Positions 20,915 through 33,395 are shown, counted from the first letter of the stretch. The stretch is DNA of 64,000 bases from Tachypleus tridentatus (GCF_004210375.1 NC_134830.1:60259576-60323575); one strand, 5' to 3'. Program-made: numbers and translations. Notes: generated by a model not told the origin, from the letters alone.

Positions 20915-21690
20915 TATATATATATATATTTTATATAGTGCCCGCAAGGCTTATCGTGCAATACTAGGGCTCGACTGGCTCTTTCTCTCTCTTGTTGTTT
21001 GGGTATATAAATTTCTATACCCTGGGGGGTCAGGTACACTAGACCTCTTCCTCCTTCCTTTTCATTGTTAGGGTGGACTTGTTAGTATATTTAAAGTTAA
21101 TACATGAAGGCCAGAGTGATAAACATAACTCAGGCCCTTTTCAGGGCAATGTCCATTTATATTGTACTTTCATATTTTCTAAGTCTAGAACATAGGTGGT
21201 CTGTTTTATTTTAACACAAATATATATATACATTTTTATTGATTTTTTAAAAACTTAATTTTAACTTAATGATCTAATGTACAAGTTTATCGGGTAGAGG
21301 TGTTTAGGACTCTCTTTATCATATATGCAATACCTGTCTAGTTCGCATAACAGCTCATTTTTTCTCCAATTTTTATCGAAATATTTTATTGTACTATGTA
21401 GAAGTCTATCAGGTAAGTTTAGAGTCATATGATAGTCCTAAAAATTTTGCAGATGTAGCAGTCTGAAGAAGCGCTCCGTTCATGTAAATCTGGGGTTGTA
21501 CTTTTTGATGTTTCGTTGATTTTAAAAATATCACTAATTGTGTCTTTACTGTGTTTATTTTGATTCTATATTTTTGGCAGTATTCACTTATTGTGTTTAG
21601 TTGTGGTTGTATGTTAGTGGCTGCAATGTCTAGTGTAGGGGCACTTTTCCAAATTGCTACATCATCAGCCAACAGACTAGCTAGAATACG
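20915..21690 (-). mobile_element. Jockey-like LINE, 3' part with reverse transcriptase end
   Basis: On the minus strand the frame at 21690-21409 begins ILASLLADDVAIWKSA, holding the catalytic ADD box of the reverse transcriptase, then ISEYCQKYRIKINTVKTQ and ATSAKFLGLSYDSKLT, the FLG-x-x-x-D segment after the palm. A further part, about 21408-21290, reads LNLPDRLLHSTIKYFDKN and CELDRYCIYDKESPKHLYP in another frame. About 370 bp of 3' untranslated DNA follows, ending at an (AT)n run at 20919-20940. The 5' end is cut at a SINE. It is related to the fragment at 10880-11215. Confidence 0.7.
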
Positions 21691-21871
21691 GTTTGTTTGT
21701 TTTGAATTTCGCGCAAAGCTACACGAGGGCTATCTGCGCTAGTCGTCCCTAATTTAGCAGTGTAAGACTAGAGGGAAGGCAGCTAGTCATCACCACCCAC
21801 CAAAAACTTTTGAGCTAGTCACATTATAACGCCCCTGCGGCTGAGAGGGCGAGCATGTTTGGTGTGAAGGG
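21691..21871 (-). mobile_element. tRNA-derived SINE, family A, 5'-truncated with duplication
   Basis: Reverse-orientation body from GTTTGTTTGTTTTGAATTTC to CATGTTTGGTGTGAAGGG without the tRNA head. It is flanked by CTAGAATACG (21681-21690) and CTACAATACG (21872-21881), a 10-bp duplication with one change, so the truncation happened at integration. It abuts the Jockey-like LINE fragment. Confidence 0.88.
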
Positions 21872-22123
21872 CTACAATACGAACAGACGTTTCGATGTTA
21901 CTTGCTTTATCAAACTGCAAGAACATTAACTGTTACGGTGAGAACAAGATTAAATTGTGAAATATTAACCAAGTTTGTAGAATGTAAAAACCAAAAGTTA
22001 GTCATAATTTAAAAACATCTTACTAATGAATCAGTTATTTTATACAGTAAGTAAGGAATGAAAGTTACATAAGGTTCATATTTCATTAGGAGCGTCTATT
22101 GGGAATGATATTGTCTTTCTATT

Positions 22124-22233
22124 GATCGGCTGTAAGATTACGAACTTATAACGCTAAAATTCGGGGTTCAACTGCGCATAGCAGAAAGAGTACAGTTAGT
22201 CCGTTGTGTAGTTTTGCACTAAGAAAACAACGA
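22124..22233 (+). mobile_element. tRNA-derived SINE, family B
   Basis: GGCTGTAAGATTACGAACTT, ATTCGGGGTTCAACTGCG and AGTCCGTTGTGTAGTTTTGC are followed by AAGAAAACAACGAC. It is a diverged copy. Confidence 0.65.
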
Positions 22234-22638
22234 CAGTAATGACAGATCTCATTAAAGGTTTTGGTCTTGCCCGTTCGATAATTATTTATTTGCCCAGTGT
22301 TGACCTCCACTAACGTTTGTTTTGTTTCTACCGCTCAATAGTAACCGAAACATTGTCATACGTTGCTCAAGTAAACTTCGAGACGAAAGCTGTGTCGAAA
22401 TCCTATACTAGAGAATCCATATTAAGCGTCTTATCGTATCTTATTGGTCGATTCTGTTTGTTGTGACGGTGTATGTTCGTCTCAATCTGTGGAGGTTTCA
22501 CACTACTATATGAACAGGAAGATGAAGCGATTTGAAATCGTACACTAGCTTCAATTTGTCTTGTAGCTCATAATATAGTTCTTCTTCTTACTATAATACT
22601 AACTGCAAGTATGTTTAAAAGGTAAACAATAATAAAAG

Positions 22639-22746
22639 CTTGTTTGTATTTACGACAATTATCTGCGCTGTGTGCACAACTGGTATCGAAATCCAGTTTT
22701 TAGCGTTATAACCCGTCAAATCTACCGCTAAGCCGCTGGAGGGCTT
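22639..22746 (-). mobile_element. tRNA-derived SINE, family B, reverse
   Basis: GCTTGTTTGTATTTACGACA, GGTATCGAAATCCAGTTTTT and CTACCGCTAAGCCGCTGGAG show tail at the left and head at the right. An internal piece of the tail region is missing. Confidence 0.75.
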
Positions 22747-22782
22747 TTATGTTCAAAGTTATCTATAACATTCCGATGTTTC

Positions 22783-22880
22783 TTTGTTTGTTTTGAATTA
22801 AGCACAAAGCTACACAATGGGCTATCTCTGCTCTGCCCACCACGGGTATCGAAACCAGGTTTTTAGTGTTGTAAGTCCGA
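22783..22880 (-). mobile_element. tRNA-derived SINE, family B, reverse, tail part
   Basis: TTTGTTTGTTTTGAATTAAG, GCACAAAGCTACACAATGGG and GGTATCGAAACCAGGTTTTT are close to consensus and stop at GTAAGTCCGA, before the rest of the head. A further 50-bp tail relic lies at 22948-22995 (GTGCAAAGCTGCACAATGGG). Confidence 0.8.
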
Positions 22881-22995
22881 TGTTATCCGACATTGATAAT
22901 AGAAGCATGCTTTTTCTTTCGTTTGTTCTCAAGACGTCTATTTCGTCTTGTATTTTTAGTGCAAAGCTGCACAATGGGTTGTGCTCACGGCAGCG

Positions 22996-24200
22996 ATCTA
23001 ACCCAAACTGTTATTTTTATATGCTATGTAGTTTATTGTTAACTTAAGAGGCTGTAACAATTATTTGATAAGTATATTTTTTTCAGCCACACTTTAATAC
23101 TGTCTATAAAGAATTGAAAAAAAGAAGGTTTTGTGTCACAAAGAAAGATAATTTTTATCAATCCGTTTCGCAGCTATTATAATCAGATATCCACAAACCC
23201 TAATGATGGTAACTGTGTTAACCAAAACTAGATATCTTCTTTCGTTGCGTGAAAAAACATCGTTTGTGTTTTTCACTGTTAACGTAAAAATTATTTAAAA
23301 CTGGCAGTTTCGTGAGCGTTCAGTATTTTTCCATGTTATCTCCCACAAAACTATTTTTATCTCACGAGTGTTTCTGTTATTTGAACAAATATCAGTCCTA
23401 TAATTCTGCAGGTGATTACCGCATATCAACAAAATTATATTGCACTGTTCTTCTGTTCAAATATGTCTTTCATTAACTTTTAGTATTTTTCACCATGCAC
23501 CAGGACGAGAAGTGAATAGAGAACAGATAAAAAAACTTCATGAAGAAAAGTTGTAGCAGAATGTGTGTCACAAGAAAGTCCAAATTACGTTTAAATATGG
23601 TAGGTATTTACACTAAGTCTGTAAGTAGGGCCAGCATTAGCAGAAAGGGGAATGGTCCCCCTGAGATTGTTTTTGTCAAGTTCCATATTTCCTTTTTTTT
23701 TTTTATTATTCATTTTTATATAACCAGTTCCTCCTGTCTCTTTGTTGAGACTGACTTGTCAACTGTACTTGTGCTATTGTACTACACTTTTCCTGTTTTC
23801 TGACCATTGGCTATCCCTTTACCTTGTGACTATTTATCTACACTATGGCTGTTTCTATTCGAAAGACAGCTATTTAGGTGAAGGTTAGGCTAACTATTCT
23901 TTCTTTTCAAATATTCCGCCATCATACTGTGATTTTTGCATCAATAGAATATATTAATTGCTACTTAGAGCTTTATTTTTATAAACAGCTCATTGATATT
24001 TCATCTTATTTATTTTCACTGTACTGCTTATGAAGGTTATCCATATAACGTTCAGTGTTTGTTAGGGAAGTAGACAATGCTTGGTATTGGCTAATGAAAT
24101 AGTAACCCCAGCAACACAGTGGCCACTTATCCCCAACTGTGTACATTGCCCGCAGGTAAAAAGACATTTCACTGTGACAGTTTGTGCTTTACACACGTGT
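22996..24200. other. Non-coding DNA, nothing firm recognised
   Basis: AT-rich DNA. A GGGGAATGGTCCCC palindrome at about 23649-23662 lies next to GGGCCAGCATTAG and may be a relic of a DNA transposon end. The 87-codon frame at 23540-23803 is unsupported. Confidence 0.35.
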
Positions 24201-27080
24201 TGGAAAGATGACTAAATAAAATTAAAATTCCCCAGTCGTAAACGAAATAATCGTGAGTGTAAAAAAAATTACAAAAAAACTCAAAGGTAAACAAGCCACA
24301 AAACCTTTATGAAAGTGTTACAGAAGAAAGCATTCTGTCAGATGCAGCTGACAGACTTAAATTTACAAATAAACCTGACAACCCACAAACATCAGACTTC
24401 ACTTCAGAAATGTACGTTTATGTGAATCAAAGTGTAAGTTAATGTATGTACAAATATCAACATAAAGTTCTATCTATTACTAAGATGTAAGATAACCTCA
24501 ATATATATATATATTTCTTATATATGAATGATACCCAATAACTACTGTATCTGACAGAAAGACAACCATGTGCTGGCATCAATGATCCTGGACTAAGAGA
24601 CACTCGAGGGAAGACACATTGTTGAAATTGTATATTTCATCACTGAAGTGAGGAAGTTATCATATCATTCGTTCAATTGCCCAAAAAACAGTGCTATTTT
24701 ATTTCACCGTGAGCTTTGTCGAGGACTGAAAAGTATTTTAGTATTCAAATGTGTATGTCGTAAAAATGTGGCAATTCAAATAGACAACAGACCAGAAGAA
24801 GGACATCATGATGTCATTGTTTTTGTTGTTTCAGGTTTCACTGCCACAGGTGCTGGACATTCACAATTAGAAGAAGTGTAATCTATTATTAATGTACCCT
24901 GTTTGAGTTTCAACACTTTTCAGAAGTTTGAAGAAAAAGTTGGCAAGTTAAATATTTAGCACATAAGAGTGTGTATGCATTTCATTGAAATTTAATAAAG
25001 TTTATATTTACATATGTCAAACCATAGAAGATACATTTAAATATTTATAGCTCTTGTCTATATTATTTTGTCCATAAGCCAAACAGTCCTGATTTTATGA
25101 AGTTTTTTGCACAATATGAGCTTTTATTTTTATTTTTTTCTGGTTTAGGAAACACTGCTTTATAAGTAACTTACAACAGGAGGTTCTGAAGAAAGACATC
25201 TTGCTATAGAATCTGGCGATGTGGACATGGAGAGAGTTCCATATACTGCTGTAAGTGTTGATGGAGTAAGAGAAACTATGGACACAGATACACAGCCAAC
25301 TCAGGAGTAGCGGTTATTATTGGAAAAAAAGACAAAAATACTATTGTTGTTCTTAGGTGTACGAAATAAATTTTGTTGTGTATGTACAACATCAGCAAGG
25401 AGAGATCAAGTATACTTGTTACAGAAACTGAAACGAGTCTTCTAGTGCAGTGGAATCTGACATAATTGTAGAAAAATTTCAAAAGTCAGAAGAGATGCAT
25501 AGGCTCCGATATAAGAAAATAATTGATGATGGTGATTCATCTGTACATAGAAAAATATGGAGTGTGTGTCTTATGACAGGAGTGTAGACAAAATAGAATG
25601 TGATAAAGTTGCTGAACGAATATACACAAAAAGTTATTCCAAACAGCAGGAAAAAGTGCAGAAAACTGCAAACACTTGAGCAAAGACATTGAGATTTAAA
25701 AAATGTGCACTTGGAGCTATTTGGCGTAATGCACAAAATAATGATTGTGTAGAGGAACTAAAGGAGTATTTAAATAATGCATCCTACCATATATTTGGAG
25801 ATCATAGCCAGTGAAAATCCTACTACTGCTCCTTTGAAAATAACTGACATCAAAATAAACTATTTGTAAAACATACCTTATGAAACGATAATTTGAATAA
25901 TGACTGCTGTTGATGTCAGAAAGGTACATCATCTGATAAATAATTCAACAAGCAACTTAGCCGAGACTTCTGTGCATCTTGTGACAAGGTTTATTGGTGG
26001 CAAACAGATCTGTAGCTCAAAACGAGGATCTTACAATAAAAGAGTATATGCTGTAAGTTTAGCATTTCAACTTGGCTCAGCATGGCATAGTCTGGCCTGA
26101 AAATCCAACATCACAAAAAGTCCATCTGTACTTTTAAAGAAATATACAGCAAAAACTCAGACTCAAAGGATGGTGGTTCGCAAAAGACTTTTAGCTCCTG
26201 AAGCAAAAAGAAAATGCTGGATATCCAAGAAACTTCTATTTGTGGATAACAATGGAAAAAAGGAATTATAGACCTCAATGAGAAAAGCCTGATCTCCCAG
26301 ACTCAGAGTTCATAGAACTGAAAATAATTTGTTAAAAAAACTACAAGTTACAAAATAACAAAAAATCGAAATAGAAAAACAAACGCAAGGTCAGTACAAC
26401 AACAGTTCATAGAGGATAGAAAGGAAGCAACTCCTTACAGCTTCCTACTTTGGAGAAATTTGTAAGATGAGGGATGCAACATCATACAGCTTCAAAGTGA
26501 AAATAATTTTCTACAGTTCTTTCTCTACATCTGCAATAGAATATGGTTAAAACAACGATAGAAATGCCCTACATGATTACTCTACTAAAACTGGAAACCA
26601 AGTAGAGGATTGCAGTCTATTTGTGGGAATAGAGAAGGGATACTTAGCAATCTCACCAGACGCCATTGTAGGGTTTGATGGTATTATTGAAGTCAAATGC
26701 CCATTAAAAGCTAAAGGAATGATTTATTTACAGGCTGTACTGTCAATTAAAGATTTCTGTTGTACTTTACTTGATAATACTGTGAAACTGAAAGAGACAT
26801 ATTATTACCAAGTACAGGGTCAACTTTATATAAGTGGTACAAAATTTTGTAATTTCATTATTTGGACACCTCTGGATATAAGTATTGAATGAATCCCTCG
26901 AGATGACGTTTTTAGGAATGAACAAAATTGATCCCTAAATTGGATCCGTTTTATTTTCATGCACTATTGCCAGAAACAGTAAATTCAAGAACGACAAGAA
27001 GCAAGGTTTTATGAAAACCAAACTATGTTCTTAAGGCCATAAAAAAGATGGAAGTAAAGAAACAAAATGAAACATGGACA
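24200..27080 (+). mobile_element. Decayed selfish element encoding a YqaJ-like nuclease domain
   Basis: Coding-like segments lie in plus orientation over nearly 3 kb. They include TATGAGHSQLEEV near 24840, VPCLSFNTFQKFEEKVGKL near 24895-24950, SVDGVRETM near 25255, FLGVRNKFCCVCTTSARR near 25350, KKYTAKTQTQRM near 26140 and RKQLLTASYFGEICKMRDAT near 26425. The last open stretch (26623-26892) reads YLAISPDAIVGFDGIIEVKC, then YYYQVQGQLYISG. The spaced SPDA...IEVKC...QVQGQL pattern matches the YqaJ/PD-(D/E)XK exonuclease fold (D, E-x-K and Q motifs). The N-terminal part resembles multi-copy arthropod and cnidarian proteins that I remember carrying the same C-terminal nuclease. It has several breaks and is non-functional. 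I could not find terminal repeats, so the class is unassigned. Confidence 0.55.
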
Positions 27081-27320
27081 ATCTTCTAGAAGGTTTATAT
27101 GAACCTACGTTTCGATATGCATGTCTTGTTTTGTTTGAGATATAAAGACATCACCAGCCTCGTGATTTCTGTTTATTATTGTGCGTGTCATCAAACAAGT
27201 TATATTTTTATGTATTTATTTTATAAATCAATCTTTACGTTACGATTGTTTGTTGTTTTCTTCAAAAGCAAGTATTTTTAGTGTCAATAGAAGTTTAAAA
27301 AATATTTGCTTTTTCACTTC

Positions 27321-27596
27321 GTTTTTTTGTTTTGTTTTTGAATTTCGCACAAACCTACTCGAGGGACTATCTATGCTAGCCGTCCCTAATTTTGCAGTGT
27401 AAGACTAGAGGGAAGGTGGCTAGTCATCACCACCCACCGCAAACTCTTGGGCTACTCTTTTACCAACGAATAGTGGGATTGACCGTCACATTATAACGCC
27501 CCCACTGCTGAAAGGGCGAGCATGTTTGGCGCGACGGGGATGCGAACCCGCGACCCTCAGATTACGAGTCGCACGCCTTAACACGCTTGTCCACTC
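27321..27596 (-). mobile_element. tRNA-derived SINE, family A, full length
   Basis: Reverse-orientation copy from TTTTTGTTTTGTTTTTGAATT to the head, ending TTAACACGCTTGTCCA. It has a 9-bp duplication, TTTCACTTC, at 27312-27320 and 27597-27605. It is close to consensus, so comparatively young. Confidence 0.9.
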
Positions 27597-27761
27597 TTTC
27601 ACTTCACCCGAGTTTACAATATTACATTACAAAACACGTGGCTATGTTGTTTATTCTAATAATTTTTACAAAGTTACATAGTTCAACCTCACAAACAGTT
27701 TGGATTTATATTAGTTTTTGTTATGTAATGTAAAAATATTAAAACATACATAAAGTTTGGT

Positions 27762-28040
27762 TTGAATTTCGCACACAACTACTCGAGGACTATTTGCGCT
27801 AGGACTTATACTGTAGGACTTATATTGCTAAGGTAGCAGAAAAAGACTAGAGGGAAGGCAACTAATCAACACCACCCACCGCCTACCCTTGGGCTACTCT
27901 TTTACCAACGAATAGGATTAACTGTCACATTATAGCGCTCCCACGGCTGAAAGGGCGGGTATGTTTGATGTGACGGGTTTTCGAACCTGCGATCCTCCGA
28001 TTACGAGACGAGTGCCTTAACCACCTGGCCATACCGGGCC
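27762..28040 (-). mobile_element. tRNA-derived SINE, family A, with internal expansion
   Basis: Reverse-orientation full-length copy ending CCATACCGGGCC. The middle contains an extra partial duplication (TAGGACTTATACTG then TAGGACTTATATTGC) in place of the usual CCGTCCCTAATTTAGCAG block. Flanks ATACATAAAG and ATACATTAAG may be an imperfect target-site duplication. Confidence 0.85.
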
Positions 28041-28648
28041 AATACATTAAGAAAATAGTTCATAAATACTTTCAATATCCTGCAGTTATTTTGTTATATT
28101 ATTATAAATAACATTTTTAATTAAATATAATCACAAAAAATTGCAACTTTTCTAACTTGACTGGTTTAGTGACGTCAACTGAGCTTTTCCTAGAAACTTG
28201 CTTATTTACTACCTAAATATTCTAAATAACAGGTATTTGTAATTGTTTTATGTCTTCTGGGGCATTTCTTCGGCTGTTAGAGTAGGGACGCGCGACCCAT
28301 ACAGTTATGACAGTCACGTGCCAAGTTTTTCACATCGATTTGAAATAGGCGGAAACGTCTTTGGTATAAGACCTCTTATTTTTCAGTTCACGGTCAAGAA
28401 TGCAAAAGAAATCTAGTAAACTGCTACATATAATGATTTATAAATGTAATTTTATTTATTTTACAAAATCATACAAACTATTTATATATAAAGGTTTTAC
28501 ACGTGTTTTTAGTTTCATATTATTTATCTTCAATTCACACATATTATCTTTCAAAATTGTCACTATTGAAATTCTCACAGAAAACTAGAAAGTGGTTTTA
28601 TAAAACAACTTATATATTACGTAATTATGTGCTGTTTGTCAAGTTTTA

Positions 28649-28897
28649 TTAGTTCTTAAGAAGTCTAGTTTTATATATTTCTTGGAGATTTATCCTTATA
28701 CATTTATCTATTATAGTATTGGTTTCTAGACGTTCACTACAAATTACACAGTGTATTTTGTAACTTGCTTCAGGCAGGTTACTTACCCTGATTGTGTATA
28801 ATGGGATATTTCCTAAGGGTAGTAGTGTTTCTGTAATATGTAAAATTAAACCGATATCACTACTCACTGTGTTCTCACCATGCAGACAAAGCTGGCA
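28649..28897 (-). pseudogene. Open frame resembling a ZAD-type zinc-binding domain
   Basis: The minus-strand frame begins CQLCLHGENTVSSDIGL and continues through ILHITETLLPL and SNLPEASYKIHCVICSERLE for 83 codons to a stop. Two C-x2-C pairs 45 residues apart, with LP before the second pair, match the layout of the zinc-finger-associated domain (ZAD) of arthropod C2H2 transcription factors. There is a stop directly upstream of the first cysteine codon and no convincing acceptor, and no C2H2 fingers were found nearby, so it may be a lone relic exon. An internal CAGG|GTAAGT could serve as a donor. Assignment is tentative. Confidence 0.35.
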
Positions 28898-31800
28898 TTT
28901 TTACATACGTAAATATATATACGGAATATTAAAAATGGTAATTTTTATTTCACGAGAACTCTAAATTTATAAACTAACGTGTATGAATAGAGCTAAAAAG
29001 GAATTGTGAACGTAGGCCTCGTTTTCTACATGGTAACAAACTCTGTTGATAATTGCTTACCACGCAATAACTTTCATGTGCAATGAATTTTGCGCTAACT
29101 CTCTTCATTTGAAGCACTTTGAGTTTATATTATAAAGTCCATTTCAAAATACGTGTCTATTATATTCAATGTGTCTGGATAGTAGTTTATGTGCAAGTGA
29201 AGTTTATAGGCTCACGTGTCGATGAACTAAAGATAAGAAAATAATTCAAGTTTTTAGTTTTACTTTATCTATCTATAGTGTACATTGCTAAGAGAATTTG
29301 TAATAATAATCCAGATTTAATACCATTAATTTAGCTTTACGATATAATATATAATTAGCATATGAAGTATATATATTATAAAGAGCAATACACATTACCA
29401 GATCTATAAAACCCAAACTTATACTTCAAATAATACAGATTACAACGTTATGAAACCAACAATACAATGTATTACTGGACAGTTAGTTCTCTGTAGGTCA
29501 CTAATAAACTTGAGGATTAGCAATCTGACTGTGTTTTTTATTAGCGAAAATTAATGTTACTAGTTTTATGTTTCCATGGGTGTTATGATTGGCTTGTTTG
29601 CATTCCAAAATATTGGCCTACCGGTGAATGCTATGATTGGCTTGTATATTGGCATTCCTAAATATCAGCTTGACCAATTGCTGAATAGAGCTCGTAATAA
29701 CATACCAGTTCTAATAGGAAGAATGTTACATACGTGTCACGTGATATCTAATCAATACACTTAGAATACTGTATATAAGCTCCGCCTTGAAACTGGATCA
29801 TCTGACTGATTCCTATATAACTTTCATGCTGTAGTGCCATCTATTGGAATTGTTTGTTTTTCTTTTATTGTATTTCTTTCTTTTGTCTTTTTTTTTTTTT
29901 CCGGCTAGTGAGATTTACCAATTATCTTGAGCGGAGTGAAAAGAAACATTTTCTGAGCACCCCGGTTATTTCTGTTCTGAGCACTAGTGACAGATATACT
30001 TAAACCGAAGTACTTGCTATGTTCTTCGTTCGTTCGTGCTATTGGTGTAAATCAGTAATGGCCATGCTGGATTCTATTCTGATGGTACTGTAGGATATAT
30101 TTGTTTATGTTGTTATATTTTGTTCAAGTTATTTGTTTTAAATCAATTACAGAATTAGTTATCCTACGTTCATAAATGTTTCTCAGCCATGTGTTATTGA
30201 CTTGAAAGTGGTTTCGAAATCAATAAAATGTAAACAATTAGCACAAAACAAATAAAAAATTAAGAGAAAGACGTATTACACCATCTTTAAAAAAATACTC
30301 GACTAATGGTAATTTTATAATGATCCCAATGAATAGAATTAACAGTACTTTTGTTATTTCATTAGAGTCCAAGGGACTGGTGGGCTGTCAGAAGATTTGG
30401 CCCTTTCTTCAGCCAAGATACGTGAGGAAACCGACAACTATAGAATATAATGGACACGCAAGTGTACAAATTCATGAATACAAGCTTGTGGTCGATGTTA
30501 TGATTCAGAAATGAAGCCTAATTTTGTCAAAAAGAGAACACATCGGAGAAAGCTAGAAAGAAAAATACCCATTGACCTACCTAGATTCTTATAACTGGGT
30601 AAATTTAACACTGAAAGATTCATATGGATTGGATCATCAACTGGAAGTATACGTTTAAATGAGACAAATGATTAGCTGATGGAAAGAATTTTCTCGAAGG
30701 AGAAACATTTTGGCTGAGAGCATCAGAAAATATGACATTTTGAAAGTGAAAATATCTGTGAACATATTCGGTGCGAAGTTTGCGGAAATGTAAAACTAGA
30801 GGGATCACATAACTTCTAGAGTTTAATATTGAAAGCTATCTGTAAGATATATTCTAAAGGAGCGACCTAAAAGATAAGCAAAGTGGATATCTAGGCATTA
30901 AAAAGAAGAGGTGGATTTGGCCATCAGGTAGTTCATGTTGAGTATTGTAAGAGATTAACACATTGAATTACTTCGTTACTGAAAGACACCATCTGGACTA
31001 ATACTACTTGAGACTTATTTACGTTAGTAAATCACATAACAGCTGTTACGGTGTGAAGTGAATTAGGTTGATGAAATGTAAGTGTTAGATTTTCGTTGGG
31101 GCTAGATTTTTAAGGTAAGTCTCTGTGACGTGTTGACGATAAATTTCAACAGTATAAGGGCATTACACAGTTCAATTGTTTTAAAATAATATATTCAAAA
31201 CAAGTCAGAAGGTTATGCTCCAATATCATTATTAAATGCTATTCTCACTAAAGCGTGCGATTTTATAACATGATTAGTAGTGGCTGTAGAGTGCTTGTTT
31301 TGGTTGTATTGAACAAACGCCAGAAAGACATACATAAGCTAAAACTTATGTAATATCATAGTGGACATAGAGTTTAAGTAAGACAACGTTATGAATCATC
31401 ATAGTATTAATGCAAGCAAGAAGAAACTCTCAATAGCTGTGGCACTTAAAATTACGTTAGGCAGGATTAAAGTAAATTAATCTATGATACAGTTTGTTGT
31501 TTTTTCTATTAGCTATATTTTTGTGCGCCAGCAATACCAATGTGGGAAATTGCGTATATTCAATTCGATTTTATTATTATTTCAGGATCTGTACCAGTCT
31601 AACCTTAATTTAAAATTATTTTAGGTAGTCAATTTTGTTTTATTACATCTGATTTGTTACTGGATCATGTTAAATGATGAGATCTGTAGAACTAGTGTCA
31701 ATCATATGTTGCATGGCTTCCCATCGATACATTCATTGACTCATAACTGGTTTATTTAAATAACGAACTCTTTGTTTACATTGAATTGAAACAGGAGGAA

Positions 31801-32075
31801 TATTGTCATCTTAAATCCAGCTAATTCATAATTTCTAACAGTTAGTTACCTCTTTATTGTTCCTGTAATCTATTTTGGCTCTAGAACTCATCCTTGGAAT
31901 ACCATCTATCGGCTGAAATCCAGGGATATCCAAATCAAAGGATTTATAGAAGAAAATCTATAGATTTTTGAGAATGTATGTATCTTTTCCTGGGTCCCTA
32001 GTGACACTATCTTTTTTTGATAAATATTCATATTTTATATGTTAGTTGTTCTATTCTAACTCAGTACAGATGAAA
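28898..32075. other. Gene-free 3.2 kb, nothing firm recognised
   Basis: AT-rich DNA. ATGATTGGCTTGT occurs twice about 50 bases apart near 29586 and 29633, a short degenerate direct repeat. A 64-codon plus frame (30320-30514) and the following kilobase have a slightly coding-like feel (YVRKPTTIEYNGHASVQIHE) but match nothing I recognise. Confidence 0.4.
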
Positions 32076-32224
32076 TAATATATCTCAGGATGGTTAGTAA
32101 GGATTTTAACACTTTTACTATTAGTAAAAACTAATAGAATATAATGGACACGCAAGTCCATTTAATTTTACTACTATTAGTAAAAGTGTTAAAATCCTTA
32201 CCAACCGTCAAGAGACATATTTTT
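32076..32224. repeat. Long hairpin, arms about 55 bp, loop about 35 bp
   Basis: The left arm (about 32076-32131: GGATGGTTAGTAAGGATTTT, AACACTTTTACTATTAGT) is the near reverse complement of the right arm (about 32166-32224: ACTATTAGTAAAAGTGTTAA, AATCCTTACCAACCGTC). The loop at 32134-32157 is identical over 24 bp to 30440-30463. It could be a small fold-back MITE or the product of template switching. Confidence 0.8.
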
Positions 32225-33395
32225 ACTTAAAGTGGGTTTTTCGTCATCACAGATGACATCAATTTGAACGACCTCCTAACTACCGTGAGAAATGCAAAAT
32301 AAATAAAAATTACTATTTTTTTCTTTCCAGAATTACTTCAGATTTTAGTAGGCAACAACATTAGCACATAGTATGTAATTAACTTCATATATACTAATCG
32401 AATGTGCTTGAACCGAAAGAGCTTCAACCGAAAAGTGCGCTATAACCTCAAACTACCTTAATGTAGGCTTAGTCCTTTCTATGCTAAAACTTGTGTCACT
32501 AATTTTGTCTGGTACCTTTCTTTTTACGATACTTAATCAAATGCCACAATCTAATAAATGAGTGTGTGCGTGCGTGTTTTCCTATAGCAAAGCCACATCA
32601 GCTAATATATAAGAGAAATACTAAATCACATTATACAATTTTTTTTTCTATCATTTGTTAGGTTGTGAAGTTTCCAATGTTTCGTTGTGAGACGTGCTAG
32701 ACTACAGGTTATGCTTTCTACTTCAGCTAGTTTTGTAAACAAATTCACGGAAAGTGGTCTTTATGGTGTTTATTTAGTAAAACGGAAGAAACAAATTACT
32801 TTGTCTAATTTATGCTAATGTTTTCACATTCAAAAATATTTTAACCAGTGTTGTTTCGTGATTAAATTTATGAAAAGATAATAAAAATCTGCCTTTATTG
32901 AGGTTTAATTGCTTATACTCTGGATATTTGAATAAGTCTTCTGCATCGAAAATGGCAGCACACTAAAATGCCGATACAAAAGGGATCCACTTCAAGCATT
33001 CATCAGGTAAAATAATAGTTTTAAATTCAAGGCTATTCAGACAAGTGCTTAAGGTTTTAGATCGCTCCTGAGTTTCCATCATTTTGTAATTATTTAAATT
33101 ATTTAGGCAACAGAGATAGTTTAGGTATTTCTGATTTAAAAAAAATGGAAAATAATTATGTACAATATTTATAATACTGGCTACTAAAAATTCAAATCCT
33201 GGGATTCAGAAAGAGCTACGGGATTTCAGTAGTAGATCCAAGGTTAGTGTTTGGGGAGAGCAAAGTTTAAAGAAATTGAGCTAAAAATGCCAAAGTAAGT
33301 TCGAGCATCTATGGTATTGTGTTATCCGAAAGAGAAAAAATGACTTGAAATAATCTTGTATACTTTCAATGGGGCTCGAAAATATACTTCACATT
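32225..33395. other. Non-coding DNA, nothing recognised
   Basis: AT-rich DNA without supported coding frames or element ends. Confidence 0.4.
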
